64,000 nt of DNA from positions 28,033 to 92,032 of the forward strand of contig NZ_AUDO01000016.1 of assembly GCF_000425505.1 (NCBI RefSeq), written 5' to 3'. Made by a program: the position numbers and the translations under genes. Under the pieces are notes generated by a model, which saw only the letters and a list, made by a program, of their open reading frames with translations, was not told where the DNA came from and did no database searches. Positions 8,261-17,781 of this stretch are shown here, piece after piece; positions within the stretch are counted from its first letter, which is position 1; each line of letters begins with the position of its first letter. This DNA is from Flavobacterium frigidarium DSM 17623. GTDB lineage: Bacteria; Bacteroidota; Bacteroidia; Flavobacteriales; Flavobacteriaceae.

Positions 8261-9097
8261 TTATTTTAAGTCCAGCGTTAGCTTGAAAATATCACTTTCA
8301 TTTTCGTTATTATCCTTGTCCTCGCATAGTAAAAACGTGATTTGTTTGCCGTCTTGCTTGTAGACTGTCAATCCTTCAAACTTATTTGTTGTCGAAATAG
8401 TCTTAGTGAAATCAATTTTCATAGATTCAATATCGATGCGACCAATGATGCTTCCTAAAATTTCACCATCTTCGTAGGTTGATTTAGTGTTTTCGGCAGC
8501 GGCAAGAAAATACAGTTTGTCACCCACAATTAATCCATCTGTGAATGAAGTGCGAACACCTTTTAATTTGGGTAGTTTGTAATCGTTAGACATCAAAGCA
8601 AACTCTTGATCTAGTTTTTTTGCTTTTAAGGTGAGCACAGTATTTTTATTAGAATCATTAGTACCTCTATTAAAAAAGTACCAAAATTCACCATCGTAAC
8701 TAGCTCCCTCAAGATTAAAGTAGGTTTCCTTGATACTGGCAAAGCTTTGCATGATGGCATAAATATCGACCATGTTATTTGTTTGAATTTTTTCTTTTTT
8801 GAGGAGGCTAAATTCAATCATGCGGTTGCGATTACTAGTAGACCCTGATCCAAAAATGTATAAACTATCTTGGTAATGCGTTATGGATTCAAAATCAGGC
8901 TTGCTGATTTTTTCAATATTATCAGCAGGGTTTTGTAGCAAAGGATATTTTGCAAGATTGCTATTTTTTACATTGTACTCATATAGATAGCTGCTGTTAT
9001 CACCTATAAGGTATAAAAGATCATTTTGATAAAATAAACCTGAAGCAGAGCCAATACCTATAATGTGAAATACTAACTCGAGTGTGAATTTTTTCAT
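8261..9097 (-). CDS. Hypothetical protein, possibly DUF6929-like beta-propeller
   Basis: I place the start at ATG 9097 (MKKFTLELVFHIIGIGSASG), giving 278 residues. An in-frame ATG at 9211 would add 38 residues of unlike composition. The sequence has repeated beta-strand-like blocks (LLYLIGDNSSYLYEYNVKNS, DSLYIFGSGSTSNRNRMIEF, GEFWYFFNRGTNDSNKNTVL, KLYFLAAAENTKS) that suggest a six-bladed propeller. The phrases SGLFYQNDLLYLIGD and KPDFESITHYQDSLYIFGSG remind me of the Bacteroidota family DUF6929, but I cannot confirm that. No signal peptide or catalytic motif is clear. It is divergent from the PPK2 gene. Confidence 0.65.
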   Translation of the reverse strand: MKKFTLELVFHIIGIGSASGLFYQNDLLYLIGDNSSYLYEYNVKNSNLAKYPLLQNPADNIEKISKPDFESITHYQDSLYIFGSGSTSNRNRMIEFSLLKKEKIQTNNMVDIYAIMQSFASIKETYFNLEGASYDGEFWYFFNRGTNDSNKNTVLTLKAKKLDQEFALMSNDYKLPKLKGVRTSFTDGLIVGDKLYFLAAAENTKSTYEDGEILGSIIGRIDIESMKIDFTKTISTTNKFEGLTVYKQDGKQITFLLCEDKDNNENESDIFKLTLDLK

Positions 9098-9308
9098 GGA
9101 AGAAGATGTTGAATGCAGGGAGCTTAGCCCAGATTGAAATGAAAATAGATTGCAGTGAAATGCTTTTTTTATAGGGAATGCAGAGCGACTAAAAGAAGCT
9201 CCTGCAGTCACAAATAAAATTGCATTTTAACAAAAATCTATTGCAATGTAAAGCTGGAAATTGCTACACAAAAATACTATATTTACTTTAATTAATAATT
9301 TATATACT

Positions 9309-10190
9309 ATGAAATCAATAGATCCAAAGAATTTTAAGGTTGTTGCACCTATTAAATTAGCTGATATACCCACAGAATTAGATGTAGATGCAAGTGATGA
9401 TGCTAAAGAAGATAAATTAGACGGCGTGCGTGAAAAATTGAGCGAATTGCAAGATGTAATGTATGCGCACAATCGTTATGGAGTTTTGATTTGTTTGCAA
9501 GGAATGGATACCTCGGGTAAGGATAGTTTGATACGTGAAGTTTTTAAAGAGTTTAATCCGCGTGGTGTGGTGGTGAGTAGTTTTAAGACTCCAAATTCTA
9601 CTGAGCTAGAGCATGATTATTTATGGAGACATTATCTTGCTTTGCCAGAGAAAGGGAAGTTTGCAATTTTTAATCGAACGCACTACGAAAATGTATTAGT
9701 GACTCGTGTGCATCCCGAATATATCTTAAACGAAAATTTGCCTGGAATAGAAAGTGTAGACGATATCAAGCCACAGTTTTGGGACAACCGTATGGAACAA
9801 ATCAATAATTTTGAGAAGCACATTACTCAAAACGGTACAATTGTGATGAAATTTTATTTTCATTTGAGTAAAAATGAACAACGCAAACGTCTCTTAAGAA
9901 GACTTGAGAAAGAGGATCATAACTGGAAATTTTCTGTAGGAGATTTGAAAGAGAGAGAACGCTGGGATGATTATATGAAATATTATGAAGAAGCAATTAA
10001 CAGCACGGCTACTGAAAATGCGCCTTGGTACATAATCCCTTCAGATGATAAGGATATGGCGCGTTATATTGTGGCAGAAATTATATGGCAAGAGATGAAA
10101 CAATACACTGATATTCAGGAGCCAGAACTAGATGAGAAAGTAAAAAAGAATATTGAAGAATATAAAGAGCAATTAGCGAAAGAAGAATAA
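9309..10190 (+). CDS. ppk2: Polyphosphate kinase 2 family protein
   Basis: PPK2 enzymes transfer phosphate between polyphosphate and nucleotides, mostly making ADP/ATP or GTP from polyphosphate. The chosen ATG (9309) gives 293 residues; an ATG 48 bp upstream adds an unlikely leader. The Walker A motif is GMDTSGKDS (65-73), the Walker B/catalytic stretch FNRTHYENVL (about 121-130), and the lid region has KNEQRKRLLRRLEKE. The opening (LADIPTELDVDASDDAKEDK) and the block SSFKTPNSTELEHDYLWRHY match the single-domain subgroup that acts on AMP/ADP (class III-like). Substrate preference is inferred from family resemblance. Confidence 0.9.
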   Translation: MKSIDPKNFKVVAPIKLADIPTELDVDASDDAKEDKLDGVREKLSELQDVMYAHNRYGVLICLQGMDTSGKDSLIREVFKEFNPRGVVVSSFKTPNSTELEHDYLWRHYLALPEKGKFAIFNRTHYENVLVTRVHPEYILNENLPGIESVDDIKPQFWDNRMEQINNFEKHITQNGTIVMKFYFHLSKNEQRKRLLRRLEKEDHNWKFSVGDLKERERWDDYMKYYEEAINSTATENAPWYIIPSDDKDMARYIVAEIIWQEMKQYTDIQEPELDEKVKKNIEEYKEQLAKEE

Positions 10191-10316
10191 TACAAGGTTA
10201 AGAAATTATTTAAATTAGATTGTTTTGCGCTATTTTATTTACATTTTAATAATCTGTTGTTTGTGTCTTGTTAAAGTTGGGTATGTTTCTTTGCATCGAA
10301 CTCAAAAACAAACCAA

Positions 10317-11759
10317 ATGAAAAAAATTATTCTTCCGTTGTTATTTTTATCAACGTTGATTTCGTGTAACAATGAAGACGCAACAGCAAAAACTGAAGTA
10401 GTATTAGCTGAACAATCTACCACTCCAGTTTTATTAAAAAAGAAAGCAGGATTTGAAAATTTAGAATTATTCTCTTTGATAAGCTCTGATGATGTTTTAC
10501 CAGCAAGTCCTAATTTTGTATTTGGAGGATCAGCAGATGGATCTGGATTATTGAAAAATGCCGATGGTACGTTTACTTTCTTAGTGAATAATGAAGATAA
10601 TTTCTCGGTATCAAGAATTACACTAGATAAAACATTCAAACCTGTAAAAGGAGAATATTTGTTGAACTCAAATGGAGGAACGTGGAGGTTGTGTGGTGCT
10701 ACAATGGCAACACCTGCTGAACACGGTTTTGGACCGTTGTATTTAACATGTGGTGAATCTGGTCAAGAATCACGCACGCATGGATTAGATCCTTATGCAG
10801 ATGCAGGAACTAATGGTGTTTCTAGAGAATTGCCAGGTTTAGGACGTTTAAGTGCTGAGAATGCGTTGCCATTAAAAGCCACTGCGTTTGCGGGTAAAAC
10901 AGTTATTGTTATTGGGGATGATGACTCTGGAACTTATGGAGGTCAATTATTTATGTATGTTGCTGACAAAGTAGGTGACCTTGCTAATGGATCGCTATAT
11001 ATGATGAAAAGAAACGATGACAACCAGAGAGAGAAAGACATGGTTGCTAATCAAAACTACGAAGTTTCATTTGTTAAAATCTTAAACCATACCACTTTAA
11101 CAGGAGCTCAAATCAATGCTTCGGTAAATACTTTGAAAGCGATTAAATTTGGTCGTGTAGAGGATTTAGATTACCGCAAAGGGGGCAAAGATGCTGATCG
11201 CGAAATCTACTTTAACGTAACAGGTCAAAATACATCAGGAACAAATGCTGATGCTTCTAGAACAAAATACGGTAGAGTGTACAAATTAAACTTAAATGCA
11301 AATGATCCACTTAAAGGAACATTACAAGTTTTATTAGACGGAGATGATCGTACAGGAATTGCAGGTAAATTCCAGAATCCTGATAATATATGTGTGACTA
11401 AAAACTATGTATATGTACAAGAAGATGCTAACGGTTATGGTGATGAAACACATGATGGTTACATTTATCAATACAACATTGCTACAAAACAGTTGAAAGT
11501 AGTATTTGAATTAGATCACCGTCGTACTGCTGCTGATGCTGCAAAATACAATGTGGGTGGAACATCAGGTTTTGGAGAATGGGAATACGGTGCTTTAATA
11601 GATGTATCAGAGCAATTAGGAATTGATGATACTTTTTTATTAAGTGTACAACCACACACCTGGACAGGAGATAAGTACAAGGGAGTAGATGGAGGATCAG
11701 GTCGTCCTAATGAAAATCAAGCAAGTCAAATTGTTTTGATCAAAGGATTAGCTAGATAA
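10317..11759 (+). CDS. PhoX-like (DUF839) lipoprotein
   Basis: A 480-residue lipoprotein (signal MKKIILPLLFLSTLISC, lipid Cys17). Several blocks look like the alkaline phosphatase PhoX/DUF839 beta-propeller: GGSADGSGLLKNADGTFTFL, a segment ending GPLYLTCGESG (compare TPWGTWLTCEE in PhoX), GRVEDLDYRKGG, and FQNPDNICVTKNYVYVQED. PhoX is a secreted Ca/Fe-dependent phosphatase. Whether the metal ligands are all kept cannot be judged by eye, so activity is uncertain. It lies between a polyphosphate kinase and a di-haem peroxidase and may be co-transcribed with the latter (91-bp gap with a weak terminator-like hairpin). Confidence 0.65.
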   Translation: MKKIILPLLFLSTLISCNNEDATAKTEVVLAEQSTTPVLLKKKAGFENLELFSLISSDDVLPASPNFVFGGSADGSGLLKNADGTFTFLVNNEDNFSVSRITLDKTFKPVKGEYLLNSNGGTWRLCGATMATPAEHGFGPLYLTCGESGQESRTHGLDPYADAGTNGVSRELPGLGRLSAENALPLKATAFAGKTVIVIGDDDSGTYGGQLFMYVADKVGDLANGSLYMMKRNDDNQREKDMVANQNYEVSFVKILNHTTLTGAQINASVNTLKAIKFGRVEDLDYRKGGKDADREIYFNVTGQNTSGTNADASRTKYGRVYKLNLNANDPLKGTLQVLLDGDDRTGIAGKFQNPDNICVTKNYVYVQEDANGYGDETHDGYIYQYNIATKQLKVVFELDHRRTAADAAKYNVGGTSGFGEWEYGALIDVSEQLGIDDTFLLSVQPHTWTGDKYKGVDGGSGRPNENQASQIVLIKGLAR

Positions 11760-11776
11760 TCAATCTTATATTAAAA

Positions 11777-11815
11777 AATAAGGCCTACGGTTTCTTGATT
11801 GAAACCGGGGCTTTT
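11777..11815 (+). terminator. Weak hairpin after the PhoX-like gene
   Basis: A stem AAGGCC-CGGTTTC with GAAACCG-GGGCTT and a short TTTT tail. It contains a bulge and may attenuate rather than end transcription into the peroxidase gene. Confidence 0.4.
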
Positions 11816-11850
11816 GGTTTATATAAAAACCGCTAGTTGTAGTACATATT

Positions 11851-13608
11851 ATGAAAAAATACTTTCCTTTATTTTTATTGTTTGTTATGTTCTCTTGTCA
11901 AAAAGAGGAAAAATCAGTCCAAATCAATGCGCTTTTTAAAGCAGATATTGAGTTGGTCCTAAAAGAGGTTTCGCTATTGCAAAAAGGAATCTCGTCTAAT
12001 CAAAGTCAGTTACAATTACAACAACAATTTCTCAAAGCGCACGAGCAGTATAAAACAATTGAATTGCTTAGCGAATATTATTTTCCATCAGTGACTAAAG
12101 CAGTAAACGGACCTGCAATTCCGGAATTTGAAGAAAACGATGGCAAAGTGATTGCTCCGGAAGGTTTTCAGGTGATAGAAGAGCTATTGTTTCCTACTTA
12201 TGAAACGCAGTCAAAAGAAGAACTTTTAAAACAAATAGGAATTCTAACAGCAAATTTAAAACGTATTGCCTCTATAGCCAAGACAAACACCTTGACTGAT
12301 TCCCATGTTTTTGATGCCATGCGATTAGAGGTTTTTAGAATTATTACTTTAGGAATTACTGGGTTTGATTCGCCAGTGGCTAACAATTCCATCCCAGAAG
12401 TTATCCCCGCTTTGCAGACCATTCAGCGTTATTATACTGTTTATGATAATGAAAGCGAAGAAGGAAAGAAACTATCAAAGTTAATTGAAAACGGAATTAA
12501 AAGTGCGAAGAGTAACACCAACTTTGATCATTTTGATCGTGCAGCTTTTATTTTGAATGTGGGGAATCCTTTGAGTCGCGGGTTGTATCAAGCGCAATTA
12601 ACATTAAATATTCCTGTTTTTGATGAGGTACGTGGTTTAAAGACAAATGCCGCTACCTTATTCGAAAAAAATGCTTTTGATGCTGAAGCTTTTTCAGGAT
12701 TTCTAGATTATAAAACAACTCCTGAGAAAATTGCCTTAGGTAAAATGTTGTTTAACGATCCTATTTTATCCGGTGATAATAGTAGATCGTGTGCTTCCTG
12801 TCATCATGAAGACAAAGCCTTTACCGATGGATTAGAAAAAGCAACCTCGTTTAACGGAAAAGCGTATGTAAAAAGAAACACGCCTACATTGAGTAACATT
12901 GCTTTTCAAAGAACATTTTTTGGTGATTCTCGTGTCAATTATCTAGAAGATCAAGCGGTAGCCGTGATTACAAATGAAGAAGAAATGCACGGCGATATGG
13001 ATGCGGCAGCGCTGGAAATTAAGAAAAATAAAGTTTATGTAGCCAAATTTAAAAGTGCATTTCCAAAGAAACAAATAAGCGCCTTTGAGATAAAAAATGC
13101 ATTGGGATCATATATTCGTTCGTTAAGTAATTACGACGCTAAGTTTGATAGATACATGCGTGCCGAAACTACTTTTACGGCAGATGAAAAGGCAGGTTTT
13201 AATCTTTTTGCAGGTAAAGCTAAATGTGCCAGCTGTCATTTTATTCCTTTGACAAACGGAACTGCTCCACCACATTTTGATAGATCTGAAAGTGAAGTAC
13301 TAGGAGTTCCTGATAAAAGCGGCAAACTAGATGGCGACTTAGGAAAATTTTTAATTTCGAATGCTCCAATGCATAAAAACTCCTTTAAAACGCCAACAAT
13401 TAGAAACATCACTTTAACGGCGCCATACATGCACAACGGCGTTTATCAAACATTAGAAGAAGTGATTGATTTTTATGAAGAAGGTGGAGGAGCAGGTCTC
13501 GGATTCAATTTAGAAAATCAAACGCTACCCACAGACAAGCTAAATTTAAGTGATTTAGAAAAAAAGCAGTTGATTGCTTTCATGAAAACACTTACTGATA
13601 TTAAGTAA
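11851..13608 (+). CDS. Di-haem cytochrome c peroxidase (MauG/CcpA family) with imelysin-like N-terminal domain
   Basis: A 585-residue lipoprotein (MKKYFPLFLLFVMFSC, lipid Cys16). The C-terminal 300 residues are a bacterial di-haem peroxidase with two haem-binding motifs, CASCH at 314-318 and CASCH at 459-463, and the conserved THNG-type end motif seen here as APYMHNGVYQTLEEVIDFY. The N-terminal 250 residues are helical and contain APEGFQVIEELLFP (about 103-115). This resembles the imelysin motif GxHxxE but has Gln where His is expected. Family members reduce H2O2 or modify proteins in the periplasm; imelysins are linked to iron uptake. The joint role is inferred. Confidence 0.87.
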   Translation: MKKYFPLFLLFVMFSCQKEEKSVQINALFKADIELVLKEVSLLQKGISSNQSQLQLQQQFLKAHEQYKTIELLSEYYFPSVTKAVNGPAIPEFEENDGKVIAPEGFQVIEELLFPTYETQSKEELLKQIGILTANLKRIASIAKTNTLTDSHVFDAMRLEVFRIITLGITGFDSPVANNSIPEVIPALQTIQRYYTVYDNESEEGKKLSKLIENGIKSAKSNTNFDHFDRAAFILNVGNPLSRGLYQAQLTLNIPVFDEVRGLKTNAATLFEKNAFDAEAFSGFLDYKTTPEKIALGKMLFNDPILSGDNSRSCASCHHEDKAFTDGLEKATSFNGKAYVKRNTPTLSNIAFQRTFFGDSRVNYLEDQAVAVITNEEEMHGDMDAAALEIKKNKVYVAKFKSAFPKKQISAFEIKNALGSYIRSLSNYDAKFDRYMRAETTFTADEKAGFNLFAGKAKCASCHFIPLTNGTAPPHFDRSESEVLGVPDKSGKLDGDLGKFLISNAPMHKNSFKTPTIRNITLTAPYMHNGVYQTLEEVIDFYEEGGGAGLGFNLENQTLPTDKLNLSDLEKKQLIAFMKTLTDIK

Positions 13609-13624
13609 TTTATTTCCCAAAAAA

Positions 13625-13655
13625 AAAAGGCTCTGAAGTGATTCAGAGCCTTTTT
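13625..13655. terminator. Bidirectional terminator between peroxidase and katE
   Basis: A near-perfect stem AAAAGGCTCTGAA/TTCAGAGCCTTTT with a 4-nt loop, A-rich on the left and T-rich on the right, placed between convergent genes. Confidence 0.93.
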
Positions 13656-13665
13656 GGTTTTATAA

Positions 13666-15816
13666 TTATGCTTTTGGTTCACGTTCCCAAAAACGGTGTT
13701 GTGCCAATGCAGAAATATATTCTTGAGCATTGCTATTATCATTTTTACTGATGATAATTCCGTTGTCTTTATTTTTTTTATCATCTAATGGAATCATAGT
13801 TTCCTTGATAAAGTCTTTTATGTTTTCGCCAAAACCAATCACTTTACAATGTTTGTACGATTCATTGATAAACTCAATCACATCTGGTGTATTGTCTTTA
13901 AAATCAAACTGGGCATTTGCCGGAATATAAACACTGTCAAACAATACCGAAGCTGCGATTAGCAAACTTTGATCAACAGGGATTTCGGTTCCCTTGTCTG
14001 TTTTAATTGTTCCTAGATGAGGTGCAATAATTTTTGCCATAGCACCTTTATCTTCCAATGCTTTTTTCATACTGTTTAGTGCTTCTTCGTTCACACCATC
14101 AGTACAAATGAATGCCACTTGTCTCGTTTCGATGGTATCGTTGTTTTCTTTACTTTTCAACATGCTTAAAGCATCAGAACTAGCCACACTTGGTTTTTTA
14201 ATTACCGTTTCTTGATCTGGATTTGGATCTGCAGAAACACCATGGTTTAAAGGTTTTTGTGGAGATTTTGGTACTTCCATTCCCAAACCTTCAGCAACTT
14301 TCTTAGCCAAGGTCTCGTCAACAATAGACAAGAAACCTAGCATACGCACACGAATTTCTTCGGTGTCTACTTTTCCTAATTCAAAACGGAATGCTTTGAT
14401 AATATGATTCTGTTCTACAGCAGTCATACTATTAAAGAAAAGTGTTGCTTGACTAAAGTGGTCAGAAAAACTTTTACTTCTTTCTCTCACTTTGTGCGCG
14501 TCAATTCTTTCGTTAAAACTTTCAAATCCACCTTGATCAGCTTTTGCTTGAAAAGGACAACCACCACCTAATGAATTAGGATGGTAACTAGTACGACCTG
14601 GATTAATTTGCTGACGCATATGGCCGTCGCGCTGGTTGTTATGAACTTCGTTTATCGATCTATTAATTGGTATTTCGTGAAAATTAGGACTACCTAATCT
14701 TGAAAGCTGTGTATCCGTGTAGGAGAACAAACGTCCTTGTAAAAGTGGGTCATTTGTAAAATCGATTCCAGGAACAATATGTCCTGGGTGAAAAGCTACT
14801 TGTTCTGTTTCGGCAAAAAAGTTGTCTGGATTTCTATTTAAAACCATGCGACCAATTTTCATCACAGGTACTAATTCTTCAGGAACTAATTTTGTAGGAT
14901 CTAGTAAATCAAAATCAAATTTGTGTTCGTCAGCTTCAGGAATTAATTGCACACCCAATTCCCACTCCGGGAAATTTCCATTTTCAATAGCTTCCCATAA
15001 ATCTTGACGGTGAAAATCAGAGTTTTTACCCGATATTTTTTGAGCTTCATCCCATAATACACCGTGAATTCCTAATTTTGGTTTCCAATGAAACTTTACA
15101 AAATGAGATTCGTTTTGTGCATTGATGAAACGGAAGGTATGGACACCAAAACCTTCCATCATACGTAAACTTCTAGGAATAGCACGGTCAGACATGGCCC
15201 ACATTACATGGTGCATAGACTCTGGCATCAAAGAAATAAAATCCCAAAAAGTATCGTGTGCTGACGCAGCTTGCGGAATTTCGTTGTGCGGTTCTGGTTT
15301 TACTGCGTGAATTAAATCAGGGAATTTAATTGCATCTTGGATAAAGAAAACAGGCATGTTGTTTCCCACAAGGTCGTAATTTCCTTCTTTAGTATAAAAC
15401 TTCACAGAGAAGCCACGAACGTCTCTTGCTAAATCAGTCGAACCTCTCGATCCTGCTACTGTAGAGAAACGGGTAAAGACTGGCGTTTTGATCTTTGGAT
15501 CCTGTAAAAAGCCTGCTTTTGTATACTTCTCCATAGATTCATATACTTCAAAGTAACCATGCGCCGCCGAACCTCTTGCATGAACAATTCTTTCAGGGAT
15601 GCGCTCATGATCAAAATGAGTAATTTTTTCTCTTAAAATAAAATCTTCTAAAAGTGATGGACCGCGGCTTCCCGCTTTAAGTGAGTTAGTGTCATCGTTG
15701 ATCAACAGCCCTTGATCAGTGTTCATTAATTGATCAGTAGACTCGGTGGTGTTTCTTTTTAAATCCTCTAATTTGGCATTAGAAGGTTCTTGTGGTTTGT
15801 TTGCTTTGTCTTTCAT
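13666..15816 (-). CDS. katE: Large-subunit catalase HPII
   Basis: A 716-residue clade 2 catalase. The catalytic His79 lies in RIVHARGSAAHG, the distal Asn in LVGNNMPVFFIQD (about 152), and the haem-ligand Tyr in the RLFSYTDTQLSRLG motif. The last 150 residues form the flavodoxin/DJ-1-like domain typical of HPII (AFICTDGVNEEALNSMKKAL). It breaks down H2O2 in the cytoplasm. A DUF72 gene ends only 42 bp upstream on the same strand, so the two are probably one transcript. The di-haem peroxidase converges on it, which puts two peroxide-removing enzymes side by side, and a 1-Cys peroxiredoxin lies at 21.9 kb. Confidence 0.96.
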   Translation of the reverse strand: MKDKANKPQEPSNAKLEDLKRNTTESTDQLMNTDQGLLINDDTNSLKAGSRGPSLLEDFILREKITHFDHERIPERIVHARGSAAHGYFEVYESMEKYTKAGFLQDPKIKTPVFTRFSTVAGSRGSTDLARDVRGFSVKFYTKEGNYDLVGNNMPVFFIQDAIKFPDLIHAVKPEPHNEIPQAASAHDTFWDFISLMPESMHHVMWAMSDRAIPRSLRMMEGFGVHTFRFINAQNESHFVKFHWKPKLGIHGVLWDEAQKISGKNSDFHRQDLWEAIENGNFPEWELGVQLIPEADEHKFDFDLLDPTKLVPEELVPVMKIGRMVLNRNPDNFFAETEQVAFHPGHIVPGIDFTNDPLLQGRLFSYTDTQLSRLGSPNFHEIPINRSINEVHNNQRDGHMRQQINPGRTSYHPNSLGGGCPFQAKADQGGFESFNERIDAHKVRERSKSFSDHFSQATLFFNSMTAVEQNHIIKAFRFELGKVDTEEIRVRMLGFLSIVDETLAKKVAEGLGMEVPKSPQKPLNHGVSADPNPDQETVIKKPSVASSDALSMLKSKENNDTIETRQVAFICTDGVNEEALNSMKKALEDKGAMAKIIAPHLGTIKTDKGTEIPVDQSLLIAASVLFDSVYIPANAQFDFKDNTPDVIEFINESYKHCKVIGFGENIKDFIKETMIPLDDKKNKDNGIIISKNDNSNAQEYISALAQHRFWEREPKA

Positions 15817-15858
15817 GATAGTTTGTTTAATTGTTGTTTTTTACTATAGTGTCTCCAC

Positions 15859-16599
15859 TTAACTAGTTGCTTTTTTATGTACGAGATCTTTCATCATTTG
15901 TGCATTAATAATTCCTGCTTCACTTGCAGTATTATTAAAATAGATGAAAGCCTTTTTCTTGTTTTCGTGTAGTTCTAATTGGTACTTTATAAAGTCAATC
16001 TCTTTCTCAGTATATTTCGAATAAAATAATTGCTTGTTTCCGTGTAGTCGTAGATATTGAATAGGTGATTGCGTCACAATATGTTGTGGTAAACTAGGAT
16101 GACTTACACTACAAAACGAGATGTTTCTACTCGTAAGTTTGTGAATCACTTCGTCATTCCACCAACTTTCATGACGAAATTCTACCACATTATCAAAAGT
16201 GGCATTCAAGTTTCTAAGTACGCTATATAAATTTTCAGGCGTGAAGGTGTAACTAGGAGGGAACTGAAATAAAATACAACCCAGTTTCTCTTTTAAACCT
16301 TCCTTACAAAGAGTGTAGAATTCGCTTATGCGTTCCTCACAATCTTTTAGTTTTTTAAGATGGGTGATTTCTTTCGGTACTTTGACAGAGTAAATGAAAT
16401 TACTCGGACTTCTATTGTACCAGTTTTCCATAATTTTTGCCGTTGGAAATTTATAAAATGTGGCATTGATTTCGAAACTATCGAAATGCTGGCTGTAGTG
16501 ATTGAACCATTCTTTTGAAGGGAGTTCTTCTGGATAAAAAACAGAAACCCATTTTTTATTATAATAACTAGAACATCCAATTTTGATAATTTTTTCCAT
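15859..16599 (-). CDS. DUF72 family protein (YecE-like)
   Basis: A 246-residue TIM-barrel-like protein of the DUF72 family. Typical blocks are KIGCSSYYNKKWVSVFYPEE at the start, FDSFEINATFYKFPT, YSVKVPKEITHLKKL, FQFPPSY, VEFRHESWWN and the end AFIYFNNTASEAGIINAQMM. The biochemical role of the family is not established. It is the upstream partner of katE with a 42-bp gap. Confidence 0.88.
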   Translation of the reverse strand: MEKIIKIGCSSYYNKKWVSVFYPEELPSKEWFNHYSQHFDSFEINATFYKFPTAKIMENWYNRSPSNFIYSVKVPKEITHLKKLKDCEERISEFYTLCKEGLKEKLGCILFQFPPSYTFTPENLYSVLRNLNATFDNVVEFRHESWWNDEVIHKLTSRNISFCSVSHPSLPQHIVTQSPIQYLRLHGNKQLFYSKYTEKEIDFIKYQLELHENKKKAFIYFNNTASEAGIINAQMMKDLVHKKATS

Positions 16600-16911
16600 T
16601 GCTTGAAATTAAAAAGCTAAGATTGCGTGCGGAGTACCCACTTGATTGTAATTTTTGAATTTAATCTAATTGTCAGAAGATATATTTTCGAAAAAAAAAT
16701 CATTTACAAGCCCTTATATTTGATAATAAATAGAAGTGTAAATTGTGGTAACTTATAATTGCTACGCGTAAAATTAAGAAGATTACAAGCGAATATTTTA
16801 TGGGATTATTATAATATGTTATGATATAATAACTTGTATTTCAATGTGCTATGATGCTGCTTTTTGCTAATTGAATAAACCGATTGATTGAAAATTGACT
16901 AAATTTATTAC
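16600..16911. other. Gene-free AT-rich spacer
   Basis: About 310 bp without a credible gene. A small palindromic stretch GTTATGATATAATAAC occurs near 16,817-16,833, and no promoter with both boxes is clear. It presumably holds the promoter of the DUF72-katE unit. Confidence 0.5.
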
Positions 16912-16948
16912 AATAAAAAAGCAGTACTAGGATTGCTCCTAATACTGC
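16912..16948 (-). terminator. Terminator of the beta-barrel gene
   Basis: A stem GCAGTA-C-TAGGA with TCCTA-A-TACTGC and loop TTGC. On the minus strand it is followed by a T-run (AATAAAAAA on the plus strand at 16,912-16,920). It lies 42 bp past the stop of the outer-membrane protein gene. Confidence 0.85.
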
Positions 16949-16989
16949 CATTTAAATAGTAGATAAAATCAATTACCTAGAATATATTT

Positions 16990-17559
16990 TTATAGTTTGA
17001 ATCCGTAAGCTAAACGAACTCCTACTTGCCCAACACCTCTTCCATCAGCTAAACCATTATTCATTTTTCTGAAATCATTGTAGTGCTCGTAGTGAACTGA
17101 TACATCAACGTATTTAGTTGCATACCCAATACTTGGAGAAAGTAATAATGATGTTTGATGGTATCCATTAGACACTGCAAATGCAGCTCCAGCTTCACCC
17201 ATTACATAGAATGAATCACCTAAAACGAAAGCTTTGAAACCCGCTTTTGCAGGAATAAATCCTAAATCTTTACCTTCTGTTTCACCAGGAAATGCATCAC
17301 CTTTGCTCACAAATAAGTTTGTGTATCCTGTAGTTAATGTTAAAGAGTATTTTTGAGACAAATCATATTGTAATCTCACATCTCCACCTACAGCTAATTT
17401 ATAAGGATCATTAACAGCGTAACCTACGTTAGCTCCAATTCCTAAACGGAATCCTTGATCATAGTTTGATGCAGCGGTATCTTGTGCAGAAGATGCATTA
17501 GAGAAAAATGCTGAAATAGCTAATACTAATAGAGTTTTAATTTTTGTTGTAGTTTTCAT
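16990..17559 (-). CDS. Outer-membrane beta-barrel protein
   Basis: A 189-residue exported protein with a clear signal peptide (MKTTTKIKTLLVLAISAFFS, cut after SSAQ). The mature part alternates hydrophobic and polar residues in strand-length pieces with many glycines and aromatics (LGIGANVGYAVNDPYKLAVG, YSLTLTTGYTNLFVSKGDAF, YVDVSVHYEHYNDFRKM) and ends in VGVRLAYGFKL, as small eight-stranded barrels do. The family is broad in Bacteroidota and the role unknown. A TAAATTTG element on the minus strand at 17,626-17,633 is a candidate -7 box, and a strong terminator follows the gene. Confidence 0.85.
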   Translation of the reverse strand: MKTTTKIKTLLVLAISAFFSNASSAQDTAASNYDQGFRLGIGANVGYAVNDPYKLAVGGDVRLQYDLSQKYSLTLTTGYTNLFVSKGDAFPGETEGKDLGFIPAKAGFKAFVLGDSFYVMGEAGAAFAVSNGYHQTSLLLSPSIGYATKYVDVSVHYEHYNDFRKMNNGLADGRGVGQVGVRLAYGFKL

Positions 17560-17625
17560 GTAAATTAATTTTTGTTATTTTAATTGGTTGCCACCACAGC
17601 TCATTTTTCGTTTAGGTGACAGTGG

Positions 17626-17633
17626 CAAATTTA
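17626..17633 (-). promoter_or_regulatory. Candidate -7 element for the beta-barrel gene
   Basis: The minus-strand sequence is TAAATTTG, a full TAnnTTTG match, about 67 bp upstream of the ATG. No TTG is found at the standard distance. Confidence 0.4.
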
Positions 17634-17753
17634 GAACGTGACCTCCTGTAGAATGTTATACTATTATGGGCATTTGTTATGTAATATTTATTCTCTTCAT
17701 AATAATAACGCTAGGTTGCTTACTATAAAATAGTGTAATCAAAAGCTTCTATT

Positions 17754-17761
17754 TATATTTG
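17754..17761 (+). promoter_or_regulatory. Candidate -7 element for the MATE gene
   Basis: TATATTTG is a full TAnnTTTG match 20 bp before the proposed TTG start, implying a leader of only about 15-18 nt. A TTG at the right distance is lacking. Confidence 0.45.
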
Positions 17762-17781
17762 TGCCTTAAAAAAATGATAAA

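Noticed and set aside
9098..9211. Longer N-terminus (38 residues) for the hypothetical protein at 8.3-9.1 kb
   Set aside because: The extra segment has a different composition (FSRSAFPIKKAFHCNLFSFQ) and overlaps the region where the promoter should lie.
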